Positions 1-8,930 of a DNA stretch of 64,000 nt are shown here, one piece after another. The DNA comes from Myxococcales bacterium (GTDB lineage: Bacteria; Myxococcota; UBA796; SXON01), in NCBI GenBank assembly GCA_009692585.1, contig SHYX01000001.1, forward strand, positions 124,001 to 188,000, written 5' to 3'. The notes under the pieces are model-generated. The model did no database searches and was not told the origin of the DNA. It saw only the letters and a list, made by a program, of their open reading frames with translations. Made by a program: the position numbers and the translations under genes. The number at the start of each line of letters is the position of its first letter. Positions within the stretch are counted from its first letter, which is position 1.

Positions 1-716
1 GCGCGTTCCAGGCCCTCGTCGAGGCGCGGGGAGGGACGGTCGCCGCCAAGGTCGACTACGAACCCTCGGCCACCGACTTCCGGTCGGTTGCCAAGGTGCT
101 CGGCAAGAAGGACTACAAGGCGCGCTCCGGCGAGTACTACGCCGTGCAGCAGGCGGTCAGGCGGAACGGCGGCGACCCCAAGAAGGCGACGTTGCCCCCG
201 ACGATCGACTACGACGCCATCTTCGTTCCGGATGGGTACCAACGCGCCGCGCTCCTGGCGTCGGCGCTGGCGTTCGAGGAGTTTCCGATCGGCGGGTTTC
301 GACCGCGGCGCGACGACGTCCCGTTGGGGTTGGTCGGGCTCAACGCCTGGAACAACCCCGAGTGGCCGCGGCGCGGTGGCGACTACGTGCACGACTCGCT
401 CTTCGTCGACGCGTTCTGGTCCGGCGACGGCCGGTCAGAAGTGCGCGACTTCGTGGGGCGCTGGAAGGAGGAGGGCAAGGGCGAGGCGAGTGTCGTCGAG
501 GCCGTGGGGTACGACTCCCTCCGGGTGGCCGCGGCGGCGCTCAAGGCCGAGGGCGACGACGTCGCCGTCAACCTGCTCGCGGTGGACCTACTGGACCCGG
601 TCAGCGGCCTGCACGGCTTCTCTCCAGAGCGAACAGCGCGTCGCGACTGGACGCTACTGACCGTCCGTGGCGGCGGGGTGGCGCCCCTGTACTCGGCGGC
701 TGGCGATGGCCAGTAG
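1..716 (+). CDS. Periplasmic binding protein-like (type 1 fold), C-terminal part
   Basis: The open frame enters from the left edge (first codon at 3) and ends with TAG at 714-716, so about 237 C-terminal residues are present and the start is outside the window. The sequence looks like the second lobe of a type 1 periplasmic-binding fold: 'AFQALVEARGG', then 'VDYEPSATDFR', then 'YDAIFVPDGYQRAALLASAL', then an 'FVDAFWSGDG' segment. This is typical of ABC-type amino-acid receptors and of LpoA/penicillin-binding-protein-activator-like proteins of Myxococcota. The receptor class is inferred from the fold pattern; the ligand cannot be told. thiL starts inside its last codons, so the two are translationally linked. 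Confidence 0.6.
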   Translation, partial: AFQALVEARGGTVAAKVDYEPSATDFRSVAKVLGKKDYKARSGEYYAVQQAVRRNGGDPKKATLPPTIDYDAIFVPDGYQRAALLASALAFEEFPIGGFRPRRDDVPLGLVGLNAWNNPEWPRRGGDYVHDSLFVDAFWSGDGRSEVRDFVGRWKEEGKGEASVVEAVGYDSLRVAAAALKAEGDDVAVNLLAVDLLDPVSGLHGFSPERTARRDWTLLTVRGGGVAPLYSAAGDGQ

Positions 717-1635
717 GCAGGCCACCGAAGAGGACCCGGACGAGGCCTTCGTCGTGCAGTCGGTCCGCGCGCTCGGTGGGGCGACCGAGGGCGGCTTCGG
801 CGTCGGTGACGACGCGGCAGTGGTGGGCGCGGGCGACGTCGTGACCACCGACACCATGGTGGAAGGGGTGCACTGGGATCACCGTCTGGCGCCGTCGGAT
901 GTGGGCTGGAAGTTGGTCGCGGTCAACGTCTCCGACCTCGCGGCGATGGGCGCGCGCCCGCGCTGGGCCACCCTCGCCGCGACGCTCCCTGCACCCTTGG
1001 ATCGGGGGTGGTGGCAGGCGTTCCTCACCGGGTTGGACGCGGCGCTGCGGCATTGGCGGTTGCCGCTTGTCGGCGGCGACACCACGCGCGCCGTGTATTC
1101 TCGCGTACTGACGCTCACCGTCGTCGGCCGGGCGGTGTCGCCGGTGATGCGCTCAACCGCCCGGGTGGGCGACGAGGTCTGGGTCACGGGGGAGCTGGGA
1201 CGAAGCGCGGAGGCGTGGTTGCGGCAGGCCCCCGGCGCGGGGGCGATGGCGTGGCTCCGCCGCCCCGAGCCGCCCGTCGAATTCGGCGCCGCTTTGGCGG
1301 AGTCCGGGCTTGCCACCGCGATGATCGACCTGTCCGACGGACTGGCCCGGGACCTCGCCCGGTTGTGCCGCGCGTCGGGAGCGGGGGCCCGTATCGACCC
1401 GGATCTGCTGCCAGGTGGACGGCCGCTGGCGGAATCGGTCGCGTTCGGCGAGGACTATGAGCTTTGCTTCACCGCCGACCCTGCCTCGGCGGTTGCGATA
1501 TGCTCCGGTGCGGCGCAGCACGGGGTCACCGTCACCCGGGTCGGTGCCATCACCCACGACGCAGGTCCTCTGCTGGTCGGCCACGCGCGGTGGCCGGCGT
1601 CGCACTTCGATCATTTCTCTGGAGTCCCCGTCTGA
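706..1635 (+). CDS. thiL: Thiamine-monophosphate kinase
   Basis: 309 residues, the usual ThiL size. It phosphorylates thiamine monophosphate to the diphosphate cofactor with ATP in the cytosol. Visible family motifs in order: GVGDDAAVV (Mg/ATP-binding GDDAA), TDTMVEGVHW, VNVSDLAAMGARP, GGDTTRA, DLSDGLARDLARL and FGEDYELCF, all hallmarks of the ThiL/PurM-like fold. The ATG at 706 is chosen because it gives the normal N-terminus and overlaps the preceding gene's stop by a few bases; a longer frame to 667 would add 13 unlikely residues. The following CorC gene begins over its TGA. Confidence 0.95.
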   Translation: MASRQATEEDPDEAFVVQSVRALGGATEGGFGVGDDAAVVGAGDVVTTDTMVEGVHWDHRLAPSDVGWKLVAVNVSDLAAMGARPRWATLAATLPAPLDRGWWQAFLTGLDAALRHWRLPLVGGDTTRAVYSRVLTLTVVGRAVSPVMRSTARVGDEVWVTGELGRSAEAWLRQAPGAGAMAWLRRPEPPVEFGAALAESGLATAMIDLSDGLARDLARLCRASGAGARIDPDLLPGGRPLAESVAFGEDYELCFTADPASAVAICSGAAQHGVTVTRVGAITHDAGPLLVGHARWPASHFDHFSGVPV

Positions 1636-2903
1636 GTCCCGCACTCGCCACCGTCATCTTCCTGCTGTTGCTCCTCGGGGTGTCGGCCTTCTTCTCGATG
1701 AGCGAGGCGGCGTTGTTCTCGCTGCAACACGTCGATCGCGAGGCCCTCAAGGAGGATCGGTCGCTGGGCGAGACCGTGCGGCATCTGCTCGCGAGTCCGC
1801 GGCGAGTGCTCGCCGCGATCCTGATGGGCAACGAGCTCGCCAACATCGCGCTTTCAGCGGTGGCCGCGCAGATGGTGGTGGAGCTGTACCCCCAGTGGCC
1901 GTGGCTCAGCATCGTGGTGGTGGCGCCCTGCCTGGTGCTCTTCGGCGACGTCGTCCCCAAGACCCTCGGCATCCGCTTCGCGCGCCGCGTGGCGCGGGTG
2001 GTCGCCCGCCCGCTGTCGTTCTGGAATGAGATGGTGAGCCCGCTCCGCTATCTGCTCACCCGCTTCGCCGACTTCGTGCTCCGCATCTTCGGGGTGCAGC
2101 CAGTGCTGGAAGGGGACCGGCTCCAAGAGGTGCAGCTCCGCACGCTCATCGATCAGGGGCTGCGGACGGGAGTCATCCAGCCCATGGAGCAGGAGATCAT
2201 CCACCGGGTGTTCGAGTTCGGCGACCTCCCCGTGTCCCGGGTGATGACGCCGCGCCCCGACATCTACGCGGTGTCGGTCGCCCTGCCCTGGCCGGAGTTG
2301 CTGGCCGGACTCAAGGACGCGCGGTACAGCCGCGTCCCGGTATGGCACGGCCAACCCGAAAACATCGTCGGCGTCCTGTTGGTCAAGGATCTCCTGCGCG
2401 TTCGGGGTGGCCCACCGCCCAATGCCCGACAGCTCCAGAAGCTCCTGCACGCCGCCATGTACGTGCCGCCCTCCAAACGCGCCCAGGACCTGCTGCGCGA
2501 GTTTCGCCAGACGAACATCCACATGGCGTTGGTGGTCGACGAACACGGCTCCTGCGTCGGTCTGGTCACCCTCGACGATCTGCTCCGTGAGCTGGTGGGA
2601 GAGGTGCTGGACGAAACCGACTCCGAAGAGCGCGACGTGACCGTGCTGAGCCCCGGTACCTACCTCGTCCGGGCGGCGATGGACGTCGATGACTTCTGGA
2701 CCCGCTTCGACCGCGAGCTCCCGGAGGGCGAGTACACCACCGTGGCGGGCTTCGTCTTCCACCTGCTGGCCCGCGCGCCGGAAGAAGGGGACGAGGTCGA
2801 GTGGAATGGGCTGCACTTCGTGGTGTCCGGCCTCGACGGTCGTCGGATCACTGAGGTGCGCGTGACGGTGGCGGCCGAGCAGCCGGGCGCGGTGTCACCG
2901 TGA
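1632..2903 (+). CDS. CorC/HlyC-family CNNM-CBS transporter, first paralog
   Basis: About 423 residues. An N-terminal CNNM (DUF21) domain with several hydrophobic helices ('IFLLLLLGVSAFFSMSEAAL', 'ILMGNELANIALSAVAA', 'LVLFGDVVPKTLGIRFARR') is followed by two CBS domains (about 190-310) and a CorC_HlyC domain (about 330-410). Family members are linked to Mg/Co or Na efflux at the inner membrane. No ATG, GTG or TTG lies at the natural N-terminus: the best start is CTG at 1632, which overlaps the thiL TGA (CTGA) and has GGAG at 1621-1624, seven bases upstream. A GTG at 1590 with no good ribosome site is the alternative. The next gene is a paralog overlapping by GTGA. Confidence 0.88.
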   Translation: MSPALATVIFLLLLLGVSAFFSMSEAALFSLQHVDREALKEDRSLGETVRHLLASPRRVLAAILMGNELANIALSAVAAQMVVELYPQWPWLSIVVVAPCLVLFGDVVPKTLGIRFARRVARVVARPLSFWNEMVSPLRYLLTRFADFVLRIFGVQPVLEGDRLQEVQLRTLIDQGLRTGVIQPMEQEIIHRVFEFGDLPVSRVMTPRPDIYAVSVALPWPELLAGLKDARYSRVPVWHGQPENIVGVLLVKDLLRVRGGPPPNARQLQKLLHAAMYVPPSKRAQDLLREFRQTNIHMALVVDEHGSCVGLVTLDDLLRELVGEVLDETDSEERDVTVLSPGTYLVRAAMDVDDFWTRFDRELPEGEYTTVAGFVFHLLARAPEEGDEVEWNGLHFVVSGLDGRRITEVRVTVAAEQPGAVSP

Positions 2904-4132
2904 CGGTCGAATCCGGCCTGCTGTTGATGGCACTGTGCCTCGCGGGGCAGGCGTTCTTCTCTGGCAGCGAGATCGCGCTGATGGGCGCGGATCGGCTCCT
3001 GCTCCAGGCGCGCGCCGACGGTGGCGATGCGGCTGCGGCGCGGGTCCTCGCGATGCTGAAGAACCCTACCCGGCTGGTGGGAACCTGCCTGGCGGGGGTC
3101 GCCGTCTCCAGCGTCGCCGGGACGACCATCGCCCGCGATCTGGTCGGGCGCGCCACCGATCGGCCGTCGCTGGTGGTCGCCGCCCTCCTCCCCGTCGTGA
3201 CGGTGATTGCCTGCGAGTTGATCCCGAAGTCGGTCTTCCACCAGTTCTCCACGGCCTGGGCGCCCCGCCTCGTGGTGCCGCTGTTCCTGTTGTCCCGACT
3301 CCTGGCGCCCGCGTTGTGGCTCCTCGACCGCTTCACGGCGCTCTTGTACCGGGTCCTGGGCGTCAAGGGGGAGGCCGACGCGGTGCGTCGCGAAGACATC
3401 CAACTCCTCCTCGACAACTCGCCCACGGGCGACATCCGGGCCGAGGAGCGCGAGATGATCCTGCGCGTCTTCAACTTCAGTGAGACCAGCGTTCGGGACG
3501 CGATGGTCCCCCTCATCGAGGTGGTGGGCGTGCCTGAGACGGCCACCGTCGGTGAGGCGGTCGCGACCGCGATCGAGAGCGGATTCTCGCGTCTCGTGGT
3601 CTATCGCAAGCGCGTTGACCGCATCGTAGGGGTGGTCATGCACGCCGACCTGATGTTCGCGCCCGACAACCTGGCGCCGGTCAGCACCATCATGCACACC
3701 GACCTGATGTACGCGCCGGAGACCAAGCGGGTCGACCAACTCTTCGTCGACCTGCGCCGACGTCGGCAGCGGATCGCATTGGTTGTGGATGAATATGGTG
3801 GTGGTGTAGGGCTCATCTCGATCGAGGACATCCTCGAAGAGCTGGTCGGTGACATCGAAGACGAGTTCGATCGGCGCCGGCCGCTGGTGCGGCGGTCGGG
3901 AGAAGGCGTCTGGATCGCGAGCGCGCGTGTCGAGGGCGAAGCCCTGTTGGCGGTCACGGGCTTCGCGCTGCCCGAAGGCGACTACGAGACGCTCGCCGGC
4001 TATATTCTATCGCGACTTGGACATGTTCCGGCCGTGGGTGAGAAGGTGCTGTACGGCGGTTGGTCGCTCGAAGTGACCAAGGCCAACGAGCGCGCGATCC
4101 TCGAGGTCTGCCTCACCGGGCCTCCCGCATGA
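2900..4132 (+). CDS. CorC/HlyC-family CNNM-CBS transporter, second paralog
   Basis: 410 residues starting at GTG 2900, overlapping the stop of its paralog. Same architecture: CNNM membrane domain (residues 1-180, 'LAGQAFFSGSEIALMGADRL', 'VIACELIPKSVFHQFS'), paired CBS domains (about 195-320, including 'VVDEYGGGVGLISIEDILEE') and a CorC_HlyC domain at the end. The tandem pair may form a heteromeric complex, as has been proposed for other adjacent CorC paralogs; that is inference. The ATG of the downstream dehydrogenase overlaps its stop (ATGA at 4129-4132). Confidence 0.9.
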   Translation: MTVESGLLLMALCLAGQAFFSGSEIALMGADRLLLQARADGGDAAAARVLAMLKNPTRLVGTCLAGVAVSSVAGTTIARDLVGRATDRPSLVVAALLPVVTVIACELIPKSVFHQFSTAWAPRLVVPLFLLSRLLAPALWLLDRFTALLYRVLGVKGEADAVRREDIQLLLDNSPTGDIRAEEREMILRVFNFSETSVRDAMVPLIEVVGVPETATVGEAVATAIESGFSRLVVYRKRVDRIVGVVMHADLMFAPDNLAPVSTIMHTDLMYAPETKRVDQLFVDLRRRRQRIALVVDEYGGGVGLISIEDILEELVGDIEDEFDRRRPLVRRSGEGVWIASARVEGEALLAVTGFALPEGDYETLAGYILSRLGHVPAVGEKVLYGGWSLEVTKANERAILEVCLTGPPA

Positions 4133-5289
4133 GAGCCGTCGTGATGCGCGGGGAGTGGGAGCCCCGTATGGGATTTCTGCCGTCGGCGCAGCAGGCGGCC
4201 GAGCGGAAGGCCCCGGCCCACCTCGTCTGGCGGCGCCCGACCTTCGCCTGGGAGACGGTCGCGGACCCCACGCCCGGCCACGGGGAAGTCGTGATCAAGG
4301 TGCGTCGGTGCGGTGTCTGCGGCAGTGATACGCACTGCTACGAGGTCGATGCCGACGGCTACCCGCTCTTCTCGGGTCCGGCGCGGCTTCCCTGTGTCAT
4401 CGGCCACGAGTACAGCGGCGAGGTCGTGGCGCTCGGGGCTGGCGTCCTCGATCTGCGGGTGGGCGACCTGGTCGTGGCCGAGGGGATGGTCGGCTGTGGC
4501 GTGTGTGAGGCGTGCCGCGTGGGGAGCCCGAACCAATGCGGTCGCCTGGAGATGGTCGGCTTCTCGGCGCCCGGCGCGTTCGCCGAGTACATCGTGGCGA
4601 AGGAGCGCTTCTTGTGGAAGTTGGACGACCTCGCCGACCGCGTGGGGAGCGCGGGGGCTGCGTTGGAGATCGCCGCGCTCGTGGAGCCGGTGGGATGCGC
4701 GTACAACGGGATGTTCGTTGCCGCGGGCGGATTGCGGCCGGGCGCGTGGGTCGGCGTCTTCGGGTGTGGACCGATCGGGCTGGGGGCCGTGGCGTTGGCT
4801 CGCGCGGCGGGTGCCGCGGGCATCGCCGCCTTCGACCCCGTGGGCGAACGACGTAATCTCGCCCTGCAGCTCGGGGCGGACCTCGCGTACGATCCGCTCG
4901 GCATCGACCCCGCGGAGGTGCTCCGCACCATGAGCGCGGGCTGGGGCGCGGACATGGTCGTCGAGGCGGCGGGCGCCGCCCACCTCACCATGCCGGCGAT
5001 CGAGAGGTGTTTCGCCCCGGGCGGCCGCATGGTGTACCTGGGCCGGACCGGCGGACGCGCTCCGGTGTTGCTGGACGCGCTCGTGACCCACGCGGCGGGC
5101 ATCGTCGGCGCGCGCGGGCACGTGGGTGGCGGGTGCTTTCCGCGCATCCTGAGGCTCCTGGCGCGGGGGCGCCTCCCCATCCGCCCGATGGTCACCAGTC
5201 GGCTTCCCTTCACGGGCGCACTCGACGCGCTCGTCAAGAGCACGGACCGACGTGAGGGCAAAGTAATGGTCGATCTCGACGGAGTTTGA
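4129..5289 (+). CDS. Zinc-dependent medium-chain (polyol-type) dehydrogenase
   Basis: 386 residues. Catalytic zinc ligands are visible in 'CGVCGSDTHCYE' and 'GHEYSGEVV'; the structural zinc lobe is 'CGVCEACRVGSPNQC'; the NAD-binding Rossmann glycine motif is 'GVFGCGPIGLGAVAL'. The N-terminus 'MRAVVMRGEWEPRMGF' and the 'DADGYPLF' segment resemble the Thermotoga TM0412-like/scyllo-inosose dehydrogenase subgroup rather than ordinary alcohol dehydrogenases. A polyol or cyclitol substrate is therefore likely but unproven. It is coupled by ATGA to the preceding CorC gene; nothing else in the operon points to inositol catabolism. Confidence 0.85.
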   Translation: MRAVVMRGEWEPRMGFLPSAQQAAERKAPAHLVWRRPTFAWETVADPTPGHGEVVIKVRRCGVCGSDTHCYEVDADGYPLFSGPARLPCVIGHEYSGEVVALGAGVLDLRVGDLVVAEGMVGCGVCEACRVGSPNQCGRLEMVGFSAPGAFAEYIVAKERFLWKLDDLADRVGSAGAALEIAALVEPVGCAYNGMFVAAGGLRPGAWVGVFGCGPIGLGAVALARAAGAAGIAAFDPVGERRNLALQLGADLAYDPLGIDPAEVLRTMSAGWGADMVVEAAGAAHLTMPAIERCFAPGGRMVYLGRTGGRAPVLLDALVTHAAGIVGARGHVGGGCFPRILRLLARGRLPIRPMVTSRLPFTGALDALVKSTDRREGKVMVDLDGV

Positions 5290-5312
5290 CCATGTCGGGG
5301 TGACCGTGGTAC

Positions 5313-7130
5313 ATGCCGATCAAGATCACGCTGGACGACGAGAGCATGGGCAAGGCGATCGGGATTGACCTAGGCACGACCAACTCGTGTGCCGCCATTG
5401 TCGAGGGTGGCAAACCGAGGGTAATCACGTACAAGGGTGGGCAGTCGACCATCCCCTCGGTGTTCGCGATCGACGAAAAGGGCGACCGCCTGGTCGGCCA
5501 CGACGCGAAGAATCAGGCGCAGCTCAATCCCACCAATACCGTGGCGGCGGCCAAGCGGCTCATCGGCCGTAACTACCACTCCAAGACCATCGAAAAGGTC
5601 AAGCAGGTCTTCACGTACGAACTGGTCGAAGGCGAGTCGTCCGAAGTCTTGATCAAGGTCCGCGACCAGATCTTCACGCTGGAACAGATCAGCTCGGCGA
5701 TCCTCCGCAAAATTCGCGAGGTTGCTGAAGAGGCGTTGGGCGCCGACGTCGACCAGGCGGTCATCACCGTGCCGGCGTACTTCAACGATCGGCAGCGGCA
5801 GGCGGTTCGCGCGGCGGGAAAGCTCGCGGGCCTCAAGGTGCTCCGCGTGCTCAACGAGCCCACTGCGGCGGCCCTGGCCTACGGCCTCGGCAAGAACCTC
5901 AACCAGCGAATTGCGGTGTACGACCTTGGCGGCGGCACCTTCGACATCTCGGTCATCGACATCAAGGAGCGGATCTTCGAGGTCATCGCCACCGGCGGCG
6001 ACACCTTCCTCGGGGGTGTGGACTTCGACGACCGGGTCATGCAGTGGGTCCTGGAGTCGTTCCAGCGGCAGCACGGCATCGACCTCTCGTACGACCGCGT
6101 GGCGATCCAGCGCATCCGCGACGCCGCCGAGACCGCGAAGATCGAGCTCTCAAGCGTCATGCGGACGCGGTTGCACATCCCCTTCATCACCAAGCGGGAG
6201 GAGGGGTCGGGCCTCGACATCGACATGGAGCTCACCCGCGACAAGCTCGAGGAGCTGTGCGGGGATCTGGTCGAGCGCACCATCCAGACGGTGGAGCGGA
6301 TCTACCGGGAGGCCGGGGCCTCCCGCGGCCAGATCGACGAGGTGCTCCTGGTCGGCGGCCAAAGCCGGATGCCCATGGTCCAACGCCGCATCACCGAGTT
6401 CATGGGAAAACCGCCCAGCAAGGGCGTCCATCCTGACGAAGCCGTCGGCATCGGCGCCAGCATCATGGCGCACTCGCTGGCCGGGGTTGCCAACAACGAC
6501 GATGTCACGCTGCTCGACGTCCTGCCGATGCCCATCGGGATCAACAAGGTCGACGGGTCCATGCACGTGCTGTTCCAAAAGAACCAGCCCCTGCCCGACT
6601 ACAAGTCCCGCACGCTCACGACGTCCAAGGACAATCAGCGCAGCATCATGCTCCGCATCTACCAGGGCGAATCGTCGCTGTGCGCCGAGAACGAAATCCT
6701 CGGCACCTTCGTGTTCAACAACATCCGCCCCGCGCCCAAGGGCAAGGTGCAGATCGAGGTCACCTTCCACATCGACAGCGAAGGCATCCTGAATCTGACC
6801 GCCCGCGACAAGCAGACCGGCCAGACGGTCGAGAGCACGCTGAAGCTGGGCAAGGCCAAGGACGACAAGGACAAGGGGGCGCAAGAGCCCGAGAAGGCCG
6901 CCGTCCCGGGCCCCCCGCCGGTCGCCTTCACCATGCCGCAGTCGTCGATGGCCGCCGCCATCGGGGGCGACGCCGTCGCGCGCCCCGACTTGACGGAGCC
7001 GACGGCGGCAAAGAGTGACGCGCCGCCCGCTCGGCCGCCGGCGCCGCCCAGTTTCGCCCCCCCGCCGCCGGACGACTCGCTGTGGGGCAAGGTCACCACC
7101 TGGTTCCGCGGGCTCTTCGCCGGTGACTGA
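5313..7130 (+). CDS. DnaK-like Hsp70 lacking a normal C-terminal lid
   Basis: 605 residues. The nucleotide-binding domain is fully Hsp70-like: 'IGIDLGTTNSC', 'AVITVPAYFNDRQRQA', 'VLNEPTAAALAYGL', 'VYDLGGGTFDISV', 'VLLVGGQSRMPMVQ'. A substrate-binding beta domain follows (about 400-515, 'LLDVLPMPIGI'). The usual roughly 100-residue helical lid is replaced by a Pro/Ala-rich linker (about 525-590) ending in an amphipathic tail 'SLWGKVTTWFRGLFAG'. The start at 5313 has GGGGTGA eight bases upstream; the in-frame ATG at 5346 is the alternative. It is not the canonical housekeeping DnaK (no dnaJ or grpE nearby). A dedicated, perhaps membrane-proximal, chaperone is inferred. Confidence 0.85.
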   Translation: MPIKITLDDESMGKAIGIDLGTTNSCAAIVEGGKPRVITYKGGQSTIPSVFAIDEKGDRLVGHDAKNQAQLNPTNTVAAAKRLIGRNYHSKTIEKVKQVFTYELVEGESSEVLIKVRDQIFTLEQISSAILRKIREVAEEALGADVDQAVITVPAYFNDRQRQAVRAAGKLAGLKVLRVLNEPTAAALAYGLGKNLNQRIAVYDLGGGTFDISVIDIKERIFEVIATGGDTFLGGVDFDDRVMQWVLESFQRQHGIDLSYDRVAIQRIRDAAETAKIELSSVMRTRLHIPFITKREEGSGLDIDMELTRDKLEELCGDLVERTIQTVERIYREAGASRGQIDEVLLVGGQSRMPMVQRRITEFMGKPPSKGVHPDEAVGIGASIMAHSLAGVANNDDVTLLDVLPMPIGINKVDGSMHVLFQKNQPLPDYKSRTLTTSKDNQRSIMLRIYQGESSLCAENEILGTFVFNNIRPAPKGKVQIEVTFHIDSEGILNLTARDKQTGQTVESTLKLGKAKDDKDKGAQEPEKAAVPGPPPVAFTMPQSSMAAAIGGDAVARPDLTEPTAAKSDAPPARPPAPPSFAPPPPDDSLWGKVTTWFRGLFAGD

Positions 7131-7956
7131 GCCGGCGCCGCAGGGTGTCGGCGATGGTGGGGTGGACGAAGCGACGCGGGTGCTTCGCGAAGGTGTCGTC
7201 GTCGTGCTCGTGCGGCCCCTGCAATCCGGGAACGTGGGGGCGACGGCCCGCTCGATGAAGAACATGGGCTTGCGGCGATTGGTCGTCGTCGCTCCGCCCG
7301 CGCTCGATGTTGATCGCGCGCGCTGGATGGCACCCGGGGCCGAGGACATCGTCGACCACGCTCGCTACGTAGGCGATGTAGGGGCCGCGGTGGTGGACTG
7401 CCGTTTTGTGGTCGCGACGACGGCGCGTGGGCGCCACAGTCCCTGGCCCGCGTTCGACCCCGAGGCCTGTGCGGTGCGCGTCTTCGAGGGCGAGGGGCCG
7501 GTCGCGATCCTCTTCGGCCCGGAGGATCACGGGCTCGCCAACGAGGAGCTGGCGCACGCGCACGCCCTGGTGCACATCGCGACCGACGCCCACGCCAGCC
7601 TCAACCTCGGGCAGGCGGTGCTCCTGGTCGGGCAGGCGCTGCACGCAGAAGCGCGGCGCCGCGGGTATGTGCCCCGCATCGAGGGCGCCGGCCGTCGCGG
7701 GGGCCCCAAACGCGGCGCCGCTCCGGCGGCCCCCGGCCTTCGCAGCACCACCCAGCTCGGGGTGATGGAGCCGCTGGTCCAGGAGTGGTTGAGCACCCTG
7801 GAGCTGTCCACCTACCTTGTGGGGCACGAGCCGCTGCTGGTGGTTTCCACCTTGCGGCGCATTCTGCAGCGCGCCCAGTTGGACGAGGGCGAGGTCGCGA
7901 TCCTGCGCGGTCAGCTCCGCAAGATCAGGTGGAAGATGAACGACGCGGGCCAGTAG
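7123..7956 (+). CDS. TrmJ/LasT-type SPOUT RNA 2'-O-methyltransferase
   Basis: 277 residues from GTG 7123, overlapping the Hsp70 stop. SPOUT-class signatures: motif 1 'LVRPLQSGNVGATARSMKNM', motif 2 'VAILFGPEDHGLANEEL', motif 3 'DAHASLNLGQAVLLVGQAL'. This pattern is that of TrmJ, which methylates the ribose of position 32 in tRNA. The C-terminal 75 residues form an extra helical domain ('EPLVQEWLSTLELSTYL'), also seen in TrmJ relatives. The exact nucleotide target cannot be read from sequence. It is the last gene of the rightward operon and meets the next gene convergently after 22 bases. Confidence 0.85.
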   Translation: MTEPAPQGVGDGGVDEATRVLREGVVVVLVRPLQSGNVGATARSMKNMGLRRLVVVAPPALDVDRARWMAPGAEDIVDHARYVGDVGAAVVDCRFVVATTARGRHSPWPAFDPEACAVRVFEGEGPVAILFGPEDHGLANEELAHAHALVHIATDAHASLNLGQAVLLVGQALHAEARRRGYVPRIEGAGRRGGPKRGAAPAAPGLRSTTQLGVMEPLVQEWLSTLELSTYLVGHEPLLVVSTLRRILQRAQLDEGEVAILRGQLRKIRWKMNDAGQ

Positions 7957-7978
7957 CGTCCGCGGTGGGTGACTCGTA

Positions 7979-8911
7979 CTAGTCCTTGTACTGGATGACC
8001 ATGCCGCGGTTGCCCGACGCCCAGACGTTGGTGGAGGTGGCGCCGTGGACGGAGTACAGGATGTTGTCGATTCCGGAGTACAGGCGCTTCCATTCGCCGT
8101 CCATCTTGCGGATCGCGACCCCGTTGCTGCCCACAGCGTACACCACGCCCTCTTCGGGCACGAAGACCGCCCACAGCGTCTCGGTCGTGGGAATGTCGTC
8201 CACCCGCTTCCAGCCATCGCCGCCGTTGTGGAGTACGGTTCCCGCTTCACCCACCGCCCAGACGTCGGTTGGGCCCGAGCCGTCGACCGCGTTGAGCGCA
8301 ACGTCAACCCCGGTCTCCTCCTTCGCCCACGCACCACCCTGCCGGACAAGGCTGGTGCCGCCGTCGCCGACGGCAAAGGCCTTTTCGCCGCCGCCGTACA
8401 CGTCGTTGAGCTTGTCGCCGGTCTCCGGGATGGCCTCGTACACCCAGGCGGCGCCGTCGTAACTCCAGGCGCGCCCCCAACCGACCGCGAACAGCGAGCT
8501 GACGTCGGACCCGCCGACACCCTTGAGCGCGCTGGTGTCGCCCATGGTGCCGGTCGTCCAGCTGCCGCCGCCGTACTGTGCGACGGTGCCGCCTTCGGTC
8601 GAGGCTGCGAGCACTGCGTCTTCGTTCTTGCCTTGACCCCAGAGGTCGGTGATGTCGGCGCCGTCGACGTCGATGTCCATGAAGGTCCAGTCTCCACCGC
8701 TGCCGCTCCATGCAAAACCGCCAGTGCCGACGGCGAACACGCCGCTGCCGGAGGCGTAGATGCCGTTGATGGTGGACGAGCTCTCGATCCGAAACTGCGA
8801 CCAGACCGGGGTAGTGTCCTCAGCCGTGTCGGCGGTGTCGCCGGTATCGGCGGTGTCGACCGGGGCGGTGTCGGTGGTGCAGGCCGACAGGTCGAGGAGG
8901 AGGGAAAGCAT
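7979..8911 (-). CDS. Lipoprotein with propeller-like repeats
   Basis: 310 residues. The N-terminus is a minimal lipoprotein signal 'MLSLLLDLSAC' (Cys at 11) followed by an acidic Thr/Asp tether 'TTDTAPVDTADTGDTADTAE'. The rest is made of about seven short repeats of the type 'GVFAVGTGGFAW', 'SLFAVGWGRAWSYDGAAW', 'AFAVGDGGTSLVRQGGAW', 'DVWAVGEAGTVLHNGGDGW', matching beta-propeller blades seen in many Myxococcota surface lipoproteins. No catalytic motif is visible; a surface binding or structural role is inferred. GGAG precedes the ATG by about six bases on the minus strand. It lies 19 bases downstream of dapB and may be its operon partner. Confidence 0.75.
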   Translation of the reverse strand: MLSLLLDLSACTTDTAPVDTADTGDTADTAEDTTPVWSQFRIESSSTINGIYASGSGVFAVGTGGFAWSGSGGDWTFMDIDVDGADITDLWGQGKNEDAVLAASTEGGTVAQYGGGSWTTGTMGDTSALKGVGGSDVSSLFAVGWGRAWSYDGAAWVYEAIPETGDKLNDVYGGGEKAFAVGDGGTSLVRQGGAWAKEETGVDVALNAVDGSGPTDVWAVGEAGTVLHNGGDGWKRVDDIPTTETLWAVFVPEEGVVYAVGSNGVAIRKMDGEWKRLYSGIDNILYSVHGATSTNVWASGNRGMVIQYKD

Positions 8912-8930
8912 GGACGGCTCCGGGCCGCCG

